Assembly: GCA_009693115.1 (NCBI GenBank)
Contig: SHXW01000018.1
Location: forward strand, 1-53,504
Length of the DNA stretch: 53,504 bases
Direction: 5' to 3'
Origin: Dehalococcoidia bacterium
GTDB lineage: Bacteria; Chloroflexota; Dehalococcoidia; Lucifugimonadales; Lucifugimonadaceae
Shown here: piece after piece, positions 1 through 8,195 of the stretch
Layout of the letters: each line of letters begins with the position of its first letter
Position numbering within the stretch: position 1 is the first letter of the stretch
Notes under the pieces: model-generated
Database searches by the model: none
What the model saw: only the letters and a program-made list of their open reading frames with translations
What the model was told of the DNA's origin: nothing
Translations under genes and position numbers: made by a program

Positions 1-1
1 C

Positions 2-91
2 GTCAAACGGCGTTACGCCAACCTCGACCCGGAACACCCCCGGCTGATTGTCAAGGTTCTGCCTGAAAAGATCCACGGCAGGATGGACTAG
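2..91 (+). CDS. C-terminal end of an unidentified protein (partial)
   Basis: The second reading frame is open from the window edge and ends at TAG 89-91, giving 29 residues that finish with KIHGRMD. The composition (YANLDPEHPRLIVKVLPEKI) looks like genuine protein, with alternating hydrophobic residues of a final beta-strand. The tail vaguely resembles the last strand of pyridoxamine-phosphate-oxidase-like flavin or F420 proteins, but the fragment is too short to assign. It converges on the small minus-strand membrane protein gene about 50 bases downstream. That it is coding is likely; the family is a guess. Confidence 0.45.
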   Translation, partial: VKRRYANLDPEHPRLIVKVLPEKIHGRMD

Positions 92-143
92 AGGGTTGTC
101 CCCTAATCACATGCAGGCACAACGTTGCTTGCGGAACCGGCCT

Positions 144-518
144 CTAGCCGTTCCACTGCTCAAAAACCCAGAACCCGAATAGCGCGCCGCCAGCCGCCAG
201 CAAGATTAAAGCCAACTTGTTAATGCCGTCCCCGAACGGCAGTGTGTCTTCCGGCAACGCGTGCAGCCCCAGCCCGACGCCCATCAGACCCCACTGGAGA
301 GACTCCTGCCACCTTTCGGCCTTCAGGTAGCCAAGGGAGGCGACTAACGCCGCGAGCGGCGGCAGAGTCACGAACAGCCACTGCATCCTACCCTCGACGT
401 CCGGCATCCTGATATTCGAGCCTTTGCCCTTTGAGCCGGACTTCCTGCCGCGGGAAGGCGCCTCGGGCTCTTCCTCGTCGCGTCCGCCCCGGGCGATGCG
501 CCTTGACTGAGTGGCCAT
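144..518 (-). CDS. Small membrane protein, function unknown
   Basis: This 124-residue protein is not recognised. Residues 1-45 are hydrophilic and rich in Arg, Lys, Glu, Gly and Ser, and look disordered and cytosolic. A first hydrophobic segment (about 47-65, LFVTLPPLAALVASLGYL) and a second (about 101-119, LALILLAAGGALFGFWVF) probably cross the membrane as a hairpin, with an amphipathic linker containing Trp residues between them. The ATG at 518 is the only sensible start. The gene lies downstream of the enolase-family genes on the same strand but is separated from them by about 170 bases containing a terminator-like hairpin, so it is probably its own transcript. No catalytic motif is visible. 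Confidence 0.6.
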   Translation of the reverse strand: MATQSRRIARGGRDEEEPEAPSRGRKSGSKGKGSNIRMPDVEGRMQWLFVTLPPLAALVASLGYLKAERWQESLQWGLMGVGLGLHALPEDTLPFGDGINKLALILLAAGGALFGFWVFEQWNG

Positions 519-620
519 GGGATTCTCTCAGGTCTAAAACTATGCAAAGGTCACGCCAGCAACTCCCGCGCAGTGGCGCGGTTCGTCATAACCTTGAAGC
601 CAGATTAAGCCCTGACGCGA

Positions 621-652
621 AAACGGCGCACCATGAAATCGATGCGCCGTTT
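621..652 (-). terminator. Hairpin terminator after the first enolase-family gene
   Basis: The arms AAACGGCGCA (621-630) and TGCGCCGTTT (643-652) are perfect reverse complements of 10 bp around a 12-base loop. On the minus strand the second arm ends in TTTTC. It sits about 40 bases beyond the stop codon of the minus-strand dehydratase gene and before the next minus-strand gene, as expected for an intrinsic terminator. The T-run is short. Confidence 0.55.
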
Positions 653-692
653 CTGTTGTTTCCCAAGACCGGGATGTCAGAAGCTATCCCGT

Positions 693-1853
693 CTACCAGT
701 TCGTGAACGCACCGTCGTCACGCGTCAGCCGCGGCGCGAACCCACCCGGGACAGAGCGCGACCGCTCCGCCTCCGCGATGTCGAACTCGACGCCCAGCCC
801 GGGAGCGTCCGGGCACCAGGCAAAGCCTTCCTTCCACTCGATCTGCTTCGGGAACAGTTTCTGCGCGTAAGAACCGGGGCGGCGCGGCATCTCCTGCACG
901 CCCACGTTTGTCGAAGCCATACACAGTGCCACACATGCCGCCGCGCTCACCGGGCCCAGCGGGTTATGCGGCACGATGTCTATGTAGTGCGTCTCCGCCC
1001 AGTGCGTGATCTTCAACGCCTCCGTCAGCCCGCCCACGATGCACAGGTCGATACGGGCGTAGTCGATCAGATCCTCCTCGATCACCTGCCGGAACGGCCA
1101 CTTCGACGCCCATTGTTCACCCGCGGCTATCGGCAGGTTCACATGCTGCCTGATGAGCTTGTACGTCGCCGGGTTCTCCGACCGCACCGGGTCCTCAATG
1201 AAGAACGGCTTGAACTCCTCAAGGTCCCTGCACATCGCAATCACGTGCGCCGGGTCGAGGCGCGTGTGCACGTCCAGCGTCATCTGGATGTCTGGCCCGA
1301 CAGCTTCGCGGACCCGTCGCATCTGCTCGACGGCTATGCGCATGGACTTCACCGGTTCCAGTTTGCCTGCGCGTGTTTCGAACTGGCCGTGCGTTTCTGG
1401 CTGTCCCCAGCGTACGAACTTCCACCCTGCGCCCACTGCCTTCTTGCAGTTCTCGACAAGCTCGTCCACCGTGTGTCCCTGCGTGTGCGGGTAGCAGACC
1501 ACCTTCGGCCTGACTGGCCCCCCGAGCAGCTTGTACACAGGCATCTTGACCGACTTGCCCTTGATGTCCCAGAGCGCGATGTCTATGGCGCTTATCGCGC
1601 ACGTATACACCTTGTCGGCAGGGAAGAAGGACGCCCTGTACATATCCTGCCACAGCCGCTCCGTCTCCCATGGGTCTGCGCCGATGACAAGCTCCGACAG
1701 GTGCGAAACCGCCTCAGCTATCGCCTTGCCCCACCAACCGATGCCTACCTCCCCTAGGCCGTGGATGCCCGCATCCGTGTCCACCCTGACGATGAAATAA
1801 TTGCGCCCGGCCTCGTCCTTCACCGGGAATGAGCGTATCTGAGTGACTTTCAT
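693..1853 (-). CDS. Enolase-superfamily dehydratase, galactonate/mannonate dehydratase type
   Basis: This 386-residue protein has the full two-domain architecture of the mandelate racemase subgroup: an N-terminal capping domain (about 1-120) and a TIM-like barrel. The residues expected for the galactonate dehydratase (DgoD) type are visible: D194-x-H196, E220 (FIEDP), E246 (GEQW), H296 (PHNPLGP) and E321 (QEMPRR). The first three acidic positions bind Mg2+, and the histidines act in removal of the alpha proton and departure of the hydroxyl. The likely reaction is dehydration of a sugar acid to a 2-keto-3-deoxy acid in the cytosol. DgoD has H-G-R where this protein has H-T-R, so the substrate may differ. 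It is the most upstream in coordinates of three enolase-family genes on the minus strand. Family is certain, substrate is not. Confidence 0.88.
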   Translation of the reverse strand: MKVTQIRSFPVKDEAGRNYFIVRVDTDAGIHGLGEVGIGWWGKAIAEAVSHLSELVIGADPWETERLWQDMYRASFFPADKVYTCAISAIDIALWDIKGKSVKMPVYKLLGGPVRPKVVCYPHTQGHTVDELVENCKKAVGAGWKFVRWGQPETHGQFETRAGKLEPVKSMRIAVEQMRRVREAVGPDIQMTLDVHTRLDPAHVIAMCRDLEEFKPFFIEDPVRSENPATYKLIRQHVNLPIAAGEQWASKWPFRQVIEEDLIDYARIDLCIVGGLTEALKITHWAETHYIDIVPHNPLGPVSAAACVALCMASTNVGVQEMPRRPGSYAQKLFPKQIEWKEGFAWCPDAPGLGVEFDIAEAERSRSVPGGFAPRLTRDDGAFTNW

Positions 1854-1973
1854 GTGTAGGGACTGCTCCAGATTGGGATGCGACTTGGCGATACCTTGAC
1901 CAGCCAGCCGCTGGCGGGCGAAGTCTACTCCACCCTTTGGTCAACTCTCTTATTGGTAGGGAAGACTCGCGGC

Positions 1974-3191
1974 TTACTTCCTGACCCGTCCCCCTGCCTT
2001 CGCTGGCTTCTTCTGAAACCTGTCCCACTCGCTCACCCACGGCCTCTCACCCGGCGCGGGCGGCAGCACATACAGGCCCGCCCCCTCGCGCCGCGGGAAC
2101 GGCATGTTCAGCTTGCGCGGCGGCTTCGATGCCTCCATCTTGGCCAGCCGCTTCTCGTCTATCTGGATGCCCAGCCCCGGTTCATCTGAAAGCCGCACAA
2201 ACCCGTCCTCGATCGTGTGCTTGAACTTGATTACATGTTCCCGACCTGGGTCCACGACCTCGATCGCCATATGGTTCGGCAGGGCGGCGCCAAGGTGCGC
2301 CATGAAGTTCGCCTGGCAGTTCATCAGCGAGAAGGGCAGCTCATACGCGTAGGCCAGGTTCGCAATCTGGCGTGCGCCTGTGATGCCGCAGGCCTGACCG
2401 AACTGCACGATGTCTATTGCTTCGTTCGCGATTAGCGGGTAGAAGTCCGAGATGTCGTTCACGTTCTCTCCAGATGACACCGCCGCCCGGATGCCGCGTG
2501 AGACGAGCTTCAGACCGTCATAGTCCCACCTGCGCGCCGGCTCCTCGGCCCACGTCAGGTCGAACTCCTCCTCGATCTTAGTGATGTGCTGGATCGCCTG
2601 CTTCGGCGTCCAGTATTCGTTCGAGTCGATCGCTAGTCGCGGCCGCTTAGACGCCACGGACAGCGCCTCGTTCACAATCCCGAGGCGGCGCATGTCAGCT
2701 TTCAGATCCAACCCCACCTTCAACTTGCCGCCGTCCACGCCTTGATCGGCCATGCGACGGTAAAACTTGAAAATGTCATCGTCTGAAAGGCAGTAGTCGA
2801 TGCCCGATGCGTAGGCCTTCGTGCGGCCCTCCCTCGCACCCAGCGTCTGCCAGAGTGGCTCATCTGCGATCTTGGCCTTCAGGTCCCAGAGCGCGATGTC
2901 AATTGCGCCCAGAGCCTGGTTGTCCGCGCCTTCGTTCCCGGCCTTGAACACGAAGTCGAGCATCCTCTTCCAGAGGCCGACGACTCCGCGTGGGTCTTCG
3001 CCCTCGATCAGGTGGAACAGCGCCGGCACTGAAGGGCTGGTCATGGGCGCGACGCCCGTGATGCCTTCGTCCGTATCAATGAACAGAACGCCACCCATTC
3101 CGCCCGTCTCGCCTTGAGGCAGGTTCACATCGCCTAGCGGGCGATCCATCTCATAGAAGTAAGTCTTGCTACGGAAACCTGTGACCTTCAT
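1974..3191 (-). CDS. Enolase-superfamily protein with KxK motif and altered strand-7 site
   Basis: This 405-residue protein of the mandelate racemase/muconate lactonizing superfamily is a close paralogue of the gene at 3267-4478; both carry NEYW-PKQAI and EEPARRWD blocks. Metal ligands D189, E216/E217 and E242 and the K156-L-K158 catalytic lysine motif are present. Where the paralogue has PVHLGG this protein has PFSLMN, so the strand-7 histidine is replaced by Ser. It may therefore use only the lysine side of the active site. I chose ATG 3191 (MKVTGF), which matches family N-termini; an upstream in-frame ATG at 3224 lies inside a dispersed repeat. The C-terminus carries a Lys/Arg-rich tail of about 20 residues. 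The substrate is unknown and could be a sugar acid or an unusual carboxylate. Confidence 0.8.
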   Translation of the reverse strand: MKVTGFRSKTYFYEMDRPLGDVNLPQGETGGMGGVLFIDTDEGITGVAPMTSPSVPALFHLIEGEDPRGVVGLWKRMLDFVFKAGNEGADNQALGAIDIALWDLKAKIADEPLWQTLGAREGRTKAYASGIDYCLSDDDIFKFYRRMADQGVDGGKLKVGLDLKADMRRLGIVNEALSVASKRPRLAIDSNEYWTPKQAIQHITKIEEEFDLTWAEEPARRWDYDGLKLVSRGIRAAVSSGENVNDISDFYPLIANEAIDIVQFGQACGITGARQIANLAYAYELPFSLMNCQANFMAHLGAALPNHMAIEVVDPGREHVIKFKHTIEDGFVRLSDEPGLGIQIDEKRLAKMEASKPPRKLNMPFPRREGAGLYVLPPAPGERPWVSEWDRFQKKPAKAGGRVRK

Positions 3192-3213
3192 TGCGTTTGT
3201 CCTGTCTTTTGAT

Positions 3214-3252
3214 CCCTTCTCCACTTGAGGGAGAGGGCCGGGGTGAGGGGTG
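3214..3252. repeat. Dispersed palindromic repeat, copy 1
   Basis: Between two enolase-family genes the sequence CCCTTCTCC-ACTTGA-GGGAGAGGG is followed by CCGGGGTGAGGGG. It is one of about a dozen related short palindromes in the gaps of this window, and this copy has the long GGTGAGGGG tail. Confidence 0.6.
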
Positions 3253-3266
3253 AAGTGTTTTTGTTG

Positions 3267-4478
3267 CTACTTGAACTTCAGACCCTTCGTAAGCTTCGCT
3301 GCGTTCTCACGTTCCCAGTCCATCACGCCGACCTCGTACATGCCTGCGCCTGGGCGGCGGCCGAACGGGCTCGCACCCGATACAGCCGAAAGCTTTTCGA
3401 CCCTGTGCGCCTCAAGCTCCTCGTGGTCGATCTCGAGGCCGATGCCTGGCTGGTCGCCGGGGATCAGGTACCCGTCCTCAATGCGGACGTCAGACTTCCA
3501 GACCGGTCCGGCATCAGGTTCACCAACCTCCATGATCAGGAAGTTCGGGATGGCGGTGGCGACCTCGGCGTGCCAGCTTCCCGTCGAGCCGCCAAGGTGC
3601 ACGGGCAGTTCGAACCCTGCCGCGGCGTCGGCTATCTGCAGACAGCACGTCAGGCCTGTCATGCCTGTGTGGATCTGGATGATGTCCGCCGAGCCGTTGT
3701 GGAAGTAACCCAGAAAGTCGCCGAGCGTGTCTAGGTTCTCACCCGCGCAGACCTGCGCCTTCACCGCGTCGCGCACCCGTTTCAACCCCAGGAAGTCCCA
3801 GCGGCGGGCGGGCTCCTCCACCCAGTAAATATCGAACTGCTCTTCCATCTCACGCACGTGGCGGATGGCCTGCTTCGGAGACCAGTACTCGTTGGCATCT
3901 ACAGTCAGCATCGGGTAGGGCGTCACCTGAGCGAGAGCGTCCCGCATTTTGCCTATACGGCGCAGGTCCATGTCCTGGTCCACGCCCACCTTCAGTTTGC
4001 CACCCTTGAAACCATGCTTTGTCGCCATCATCGAATACCAGTCGAACACCTGCTGGTCCGACAGCGGCATTTCCAAGCCGGATGCATACCCGAGGGCCTT
4101 CGGGCGCGCCCCGCCGAGGGTCTTCCAGAGCGGTTCCCGGTTCCACTTTGCCTTGAGGTCCCAGAGGGCAATGTCGAGGGTGGAAATCGCATCATTGACG
4201 ATGCCCTCGTGCCCGCCCTTGAAGACCTTGCCGACCATCTTCTGCCAGAGGCCGGTCACATGGCGCGGATCCTCGCCCACGAGGAGGCCTTCGCACATGG
4301 ACTGGATTTGCGCGCGTGCGCCCGGGCCCGAGGGAGCGACCCCCGTGATCCCTTCGTCGGTTGTGACCTCAACGGTCAGGCCTCCTGACCGTTTGCGGCC
4401 TGCAGGCGAGTTGGCGTCCCCCATGGGGCGGGCCATAGCGATCTCATAAAGGGTTGTTTTGACGCCTGTGATCTTCAT
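3267..4478 (-). CDS. Enolase-superfamily racemase/dehydratase-like protein
   Basis: This 403-residue protein has an N-terminal cap domain (about 1-125) and a barrel with K161-L-K163, metal ligands D194, E221 and E247, and histidines H294 (PVHLGG) and H303 near the end of strand 7. The KxK motif plus a strand-7 His is the arrangement expected for mandelate-racemase-like chemistry, with two bases facing the alpha carbon. The ATG at 4478 is preceded by AAAGGA at a good distance. It is the first of the three co-oriented enolase-family genes and is followed, after a 75-base gap holding a repeat, by its diverged paralogue. The substrate cannot be told from sequence; acid sugars are the default guess for the family. 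Confidence 0.83.
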   Translation of the reverse strand: MKITGVKTTLYEIAMARPMGDANSPAGRKRSGGLTVEVTTDEGITGVAPSGPGARAQIQSMCEGLLVGEDPRHVTGLWQKMVGKVFKGGHEGIVNDAISTLDIALWDLKAKWNREPLWKTLGGARPKALGYASGLEMPLSDQQVFDWYSMMATKHGFKGGKLKVGVDQDMDLRRIGKMRDALAQVTPYPMLTVDANEYWSPKQAIRHVREMEEQFDIYWVEEPARRWDFLGLKRVRDAVKAQVCAGENLDTLGDFLGYFHNGSADIIQIHTGMTGLTCCLQIADAAAGFELPVHLGGSTGSWHAEVATAIPNFLIMEVGEPDAGPVWKSDVRIEDGYLIPGDQPGIGLEIDHEELEAHRVEKLSAVSGASPFGRRPGAGMYEVGVMDWERENAAKLTKGLKFK

Positions 4479-5242
4479 GTATGTCCTTTACGCCGGGGCA
4501 CGCCCGAAGGGGCGCTGCCTGAAATGGCGCGAAAACTCCCGGGAGGGCCGAGTGTAGGACCGTGGAGATGCGAGGTCAATTCCCCCTTTAGAAGGAGGTT
4601 ACGAGGGGTTCATGTCAGCGTGATTTGGCCCATGACCCGTGCCACGGTGCCATGGTTGGTGCACAGCAGGCCAGGCGGCCTGGGCGGTACGAGAGCCGTA
4701 ATAACTGTCAGGGTCTCTTCCTGGCCGCGGGTTACGGTGAGCTGCCATGAAGAAACGGCGCCGTCCGTAGCGTCCGCCGCCTGGCCACGGACCGAAGCAG
4801 ATGATCATTAATCCGCGATCTGGTCCTGGGCCTTGTTGTAAAGCAGTTCCCCTGGGGGCGCGGGCGTGCGCGACAGCATCGCCGTGGGGCACTACAAGGA
4901 CGATCGCTGTACGCAAAGGCATGTGCCTCCGCATCAGGTACGAGCACAACGTGAAGGGGGTAGGGCGGAGCAGTGGGCCCGGCCAGCCCATCTACCACAT
5001 CAGGTTGGGAAAAGTACCACATCTTGATTCCATACGGCATTGGAACACAACAGGGTGTGCCCATCGTTGCGCCAGTCGATTGTTAATGCCCTCCGCAGCA
5101 TTACGGCAGTTTCTGGCAATGGTCAAAAACTCGCTCGCGAAATCCTATGCGGGTCAGCGCTCTGCGCCGGTAGGCTCGACGCAACTAAATGGCCCGCATG
5201 CTGGGCCGTCCGGTCAGTCAGCCCCATTTCCCGGAGAATGCA
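4479..5242. other. Gene-poor stretch, possible decayed coding sequence
   Basis: This gap of about 760 bases lies between the divergent enolase-family and VWA-protein genes, so it should hold both promoters. Short open frames exist on both strands, but none has a recognisable domain or consistent codon use. On the minus strand one frame around 4900-5035 (PYGIKMWYFSQPDVVDGLAG) reads like protein for about 45 residues and then turns into low-complexity Arg/Cys/Pro sequence, as a frameshifted remnant might. Near 4579-4610 there is a weak match to the dispersed CCCCCTTTAGAAGGAGG-type repeat. I see no tRNA or riboswitch. Confidence 0.35.
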
Positions 5243-7282
5243 ATGACCCGCCCCTCACTCATCGCCCTGATCTCTCTATTAGTGGTCCTGCTGGCCATCG
5301 CCATGCCCAGGCAGGCTGTTGCTGAAGGGTTGAAGGACGGGTTGACGGTGATAGCCGTGGATAGCGGCATCGCCCCGTCCGTGTCAGACCTCGATGCGGC
5401 GGAAACTGCGCTAATCGTCACGGGAACGCAGGTCAAGACGGGCGGCGTAGGCCTGATGTCCTATGGGGAGCAGCCAGGCGAGGTCACGCTACTACGCCCG
5501 GGCGCAGACACCATGATCGCCGTGCAGGACAGCATGCGTAAATTGAGGTCGGATGTGGGCCCGTATGCGTCTGACCAGTTCGGCATGCTCTCAGCGGTGT
5601 TCGCTTCAATGACCCGTCTTGACGCCCCTGTGGGGAGCCGCCTGATCATCATCACCCCCGGCCGCACCGGAGGTCAGTCTGATTCGACGCGCTCGCGCCT
5701 TCAGAGCGTCGGGGAACTGTTCGTTCGGGAAGGCTGGCGGATAGAAGTCATGACGATGCCGTCAACGGTCGCGGTTGAGCGTGACCAGATGGCCGCCCTC
5801 GCTATCGCCGCCGGGGGACGCTACTACGACCTGGGGTCTACGAATGGCGTCGCTGCTCTTGTCGGGGAGACGATGGGTCTGAAGCTTACCGGCGCTATAG
5901 ATGCCGAGCTGGGCAAAGGTGTCCCTTCCATCACCTCTGTTGACGTCGCTCCACTGACTTCAGAGTTCAATGTGGTCTTCGTGCGGGCAAATGGCGGGAC
6001 ACATGTCTCCCTCTTCCGTCCGAACGGAGCGCAGGTCGACCTGAACGTACCGGGGGCCAGCAGGTCCGAAACGCCGAACGCAGTCATTTACAGGATCGAG
6101 AACCCGGCTGCGGGTGCATGGCGCCTGCAAGGCACAGGCTCAGGATCCAAGCTTGTGGCCGCGACAGAAATTCGTAACCCGCTTCAGGTTGGACTCATCC
6201 AGGAGCCGCCCTTCGCGATCGGTCGAGAAACCGTTCTCAAAGCCGCGGCCTCGGTCAATGGCCAGCCGCAGGTCCTCCCCGGCGCGTCGGTCACGGCGCG
6301 GGTGAAATGGGCGGATGGAGCGGCAGCTGTTTTTGAACTGAATGACGCAGGCGTGGGCGCCGACGAGAAGGCGGAAGACGGCATATTCTCCGTCCTCGTG
6401 CCGACTCCCACCAAGCAGGGTTTCAACGATGTTTCTCTTGAACTTCGGTGGGCTGACCTGGGTGCCGTGCTGCGTAGCGCAGCAGTCTTCCGTACAGAAG
6501 TCTTCCCGACGGTGCAGGTCACAGAGGTCTCGAACATCAACGCCCACAAGGGCGACACGGTCCATGTGGCGAAGGTCAGAGTGACGGTTGGCCAGTACCC
6601 GCATCTGGTGAGACCCGGTGAGGTCAAGGCGCAACTGACGGACGGCCAGAACACTGTCAATGCCACGGTTTCGCCTGTGAAAATCATCGAGGATGGCAAG
6701 GCATGGGAGTTTGACATACAGGCCGCGCCGTCCGTCGGTGGTGATTACAAATTGAATGTCACCTTAACCTCGCAACACCTTGGGCGCTCCTTCACAGCTT
6801 CTTCGCCCGTCGTGGCGACGGCTGCCACGATAGATGCCCGGCCACTGAAGTTGCTCGGCCTGCCGGTGTGGGCATGGGCAGCGGCGTTCGCAGCCGCAGC
6901 CGCGATAGCGCTGGCCGTCTCATACATCGTCCGGCAGGCTAAGCCATATGGGTATCTGCACGACGACCAGGGCCGGGTGGTTGCCGACTTCACTAAATTG
7001 GCCCGCAGCCCGATGAAACGGCTCTTTACCCGCGCCAGAGTCCTTGCCATTGAAGTACCCGGCCTGCCCTTCCGCGGAGGTGAGTTTGAATTCCGTCGGA
7101 CAGGCGTTGAGCTGCATTACCACCGGATGCCTGGCGACCCTAGCATTCGTGTCAACGGCCACCCGGCTGGCGAGACCGTGAAGCTGGACGAGGAGAGCTG
7201 GCTGGGCGTAGGCGGACGTCTGCTCCGATTCGTGACCCAGGGCAAAGCCGCAACCGCACCGGCGGCAGGCGACGGAGACTAA
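5243..7282 (+). CDS. Secreted VWA-like protein with one TM helix and FHA-like tail
   Basis: This 679-residue protein starts at ATG 5243, preceded by GGAG. Residues 1-27 form a signal peptide ending in AVA. Residues about 30-215 look like a von Willebrand A-type fold (strand LTVIAVDS, strand SRLIIITPG, then RIEVMTM), but the MIDAS D-x-S-x-S is degenerate (DSGIAPS). Beta-rich Ig-like regions follow to about 530. A single transmembrane helix occupies about 540-563. The last 115 residues should be cytoplasmic, and their end (IRVNGHPAGE through a LGVGGRLLRF strand) resembles an FHA-type fold without clear phosphothreonine-binding residues. This suggests a surface sensor or adhesion receptor coupled to an internal module. 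It has no operon partner; the strong hairpin at 7365 follows it. Confidence 0.7.
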   Translation: MTRPSLIALISLLVVLLAIAMPRQAVAEGLKDGLTVIAVDSGIAPSVSDLDAAETALIVTGTQVKTGGVGLMSYGEQPGEVTLLRPGADTMIAVQDSMRKLRSDVGPYASDQFGMLSAVFASMTRLDAPVGSRLIIITPGRTGGQSDSTRSRLQSVGELFVREGWRIEVMTMPSTVAVERDQMAALAIAAGGRYYDLGSTNGVAALVGETMGLKLTGAIDAELGKGVPSITSVDVAPLTSEFNVVFVRANGGTHVSLFRPNGAQVDLNVPGASRSETPNAVIYRIENPAAGAWRLQGTGSGSKLVAATEIRNPLQVGLIQEPPFAIGRETVLKAAASVNGQPQVLPGASVTARVKWADGAAAVFELNDAGVGADEKAEDGIFSVLVPTPTKQGFNDVSLELRWADLGAVLRSAAVFRTEVFPTVQVTEVSNINAHKGDTVHVAKVRVTVGQYPHLVRPGEVKAQLTDGQNTVNATVSPVKIIEDGKAWEFDIQAAPSVGGDYKLNVTLTSQHLGRSFTASSPVVATAATIDARPLKLLGLPVWAWAAAFAAAAAIALAVSYIVRQAKPYGYLHDDQGRVVADFTKLARSPMKRLFTRARVLAIEVPGLPFRGGEFEFRRTGVELHYHRMPGDPSIRVNGHPAGETVKLDEESWLGVGGRLLRFVTQGKAATAPAAGDGD

Positions 7283-7364
7283 AGCGGCCAGAGTTGCGTT
7301 CTGGGCATCCCGCTCCTTGCAGTTGCCGGGGTACAACTCATCGGGACTCGGCAATAGATGAGGG

Positions 7365-7414
7365 CGTAAACGACAGAGGGGCCGCCTGAAAAGGCGGCCC
7401 CTCTGTCGTTTACG
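7365..7414. terminator. Perfect 22-bp hairpin between convergent genes
   Basis: The arm at 7365-7386 and the arm at 7393-7414 are exact reverse complements over 22 bp around the loop TGAAAA. The core is GAGGGGCCGCC/GGCGGCCCCTC flanked by AAACGACA/TGTCGTTT, so either strand has a GC stem followed by GTTT. It lies between the stop of the VWA gene and the stop of the convergent cyclophilin gene, which fits a bidirectional terminator. The stem is longer than usual for one. Confidence 0.7.
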
Positions 7415-7554
7415 GTACGGGTACTCTGTCGCGCCGGGAGTCTGGCTGGGAAAGGTCCTGCACTCGCGGGACTCCGGACGCTGCAGTCGGCATGCGGGAA
7501 GGCAGCCCTGAGCCGTTTCTAGCGTTCTTAATCTGACCTGGCCGTCGGCCAAAG

Positions 7555-8070
7555 TCACTTTTCCTCGATGTCTACCGAGAGGATCTTCTGACCCGGTGCG
7601 GCGGCGCGTCCGGGATCCCGCTGTTTGATTTTCAGGGCCTTTTCGAGGCCGTCCGTCACCTTGCCGAAGACAGAGTGCCGGCCATCCAGATGCGGTGTAG
7701 GGCCGAAGGTGATGAAGAACTGAGAGCCGTTGGTGCCCGGCCCTGCGTTTGCCATGGACAGGATGCCGGGTGAGTTGTGCTTCAGAGAAGCGTGGAACTC
7801 GTCTTTGAAGCGGTAACCTGGCCCGCCTGTGCCGGTACCTGTGGGGTCGCCACCCTGGGCCATGAAGTTCTCGATTACGCGGTGAAACGTTGTGTTGTCG
7901 TAATACCCAATGCGGGCCAGGTTGACGAAGTTCTCTACCGTAAGCGGGACTTTGTCCCCGTAGAGTTCGACAGTGAAGTCTCCGGCCTCCGTCTTGAACT
8001 TGGCCGTGTATGTGTGTTTTGTATCCAGAGACCCTGTCGGGGCTTGCGGCTTGTCGCCCTTTTTCAACAT
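7555..8070 (-). CDS. Peptidyl-prolyl cis-trans isomerase, cyclophilin type (cytosolic)
   Basis: This 171-residue protein consists of one cyclophilin domain. Hallmarks are [31 protein letters not shown] and [12 protein letters not shown], which carry the catalytic Arg, the substrate-pocket Phe/Met/Gln and the NGSQFF strand. It catalyses proline isomerisation during protein folding. There is no signal peptide, so it should act in the cytoplasm. The first 20 residues (KGDKPQAP) match the linker of the lipoprotein cyclophilin just upstream, showing that the two arose by tandem duplication, with loss or gain of the export signal. It is followed by the shared hairpin region that separates it from the VWA gene. 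Confidence 0.92.
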   Translation of the reverse strand: MLKKGDKPQAPTGSLDTKHTYTAKFKTEAGDFTVELYGDKVPLTVENFVNLARIGYYDNTTFHRVIENFMAQGGDPTGTGTGGPGYRFKDEFHASLKHNSPGILSMANAGPGTNGSQFFITFGPTPHLDGRHSVFGKVTDGLEKALKIKQRDPGRAAAPGQKILSVDIEEK

Positions 8071-8091
8071 TCGACGCTCTCTCTTTCAATC

Positions 8092-8185
8092 ATTGGTGTG
8101 TCATTCCAGCGACCACCAGACTCTGAAAGGAACTCCGGCAAACCATCCCTTCTCCCCGTGGCGGAAAGGGGATGGTTGAGTGGGG
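8092..8185. repeat. Intergenic repeat with hairpin between the two cyclophilin genes
   Basis: The stretch begins with GTGTCATTCCAGCGACC, typical of the end of a common dispersed element. It continues into the dispersed palindrome CCCTTCTCCCCGTGG...AAAGGGGATGG. Arms AACCATCCC (8141-8149) and GGGATGGTT (8169-8177) pair perfectly over 9 bp, so a stem forms in RNA and may separate the two transcripts. Confidence 0.5.
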
Positions 8186-8195
8186 TCAAGGTCGG

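Noticed and set aside
633-1757. A long plus-strand open frame (374 codons) opposite the first enolase-family gene
   Set aside because: It is antisense to a well-conserved dehydratase, is Arg/His/Leu-rich and low-complexity, and shows no domain. It is a shadow of GC-rich codons.
4801-5325. A 174-codon plus-strand frame running into the VWA gene start
   Set aside because: No domain, mixed composition, and it overlaps the signal peptide of the real gene in another frame.
6920-8089. A 389-codon minus-strand frame spanning the VWA gene end and the cyclophilin
   Set aside because: It overlaps the cyclophilin in another frame, crosses the 22-bp hairpin and has no family signature.
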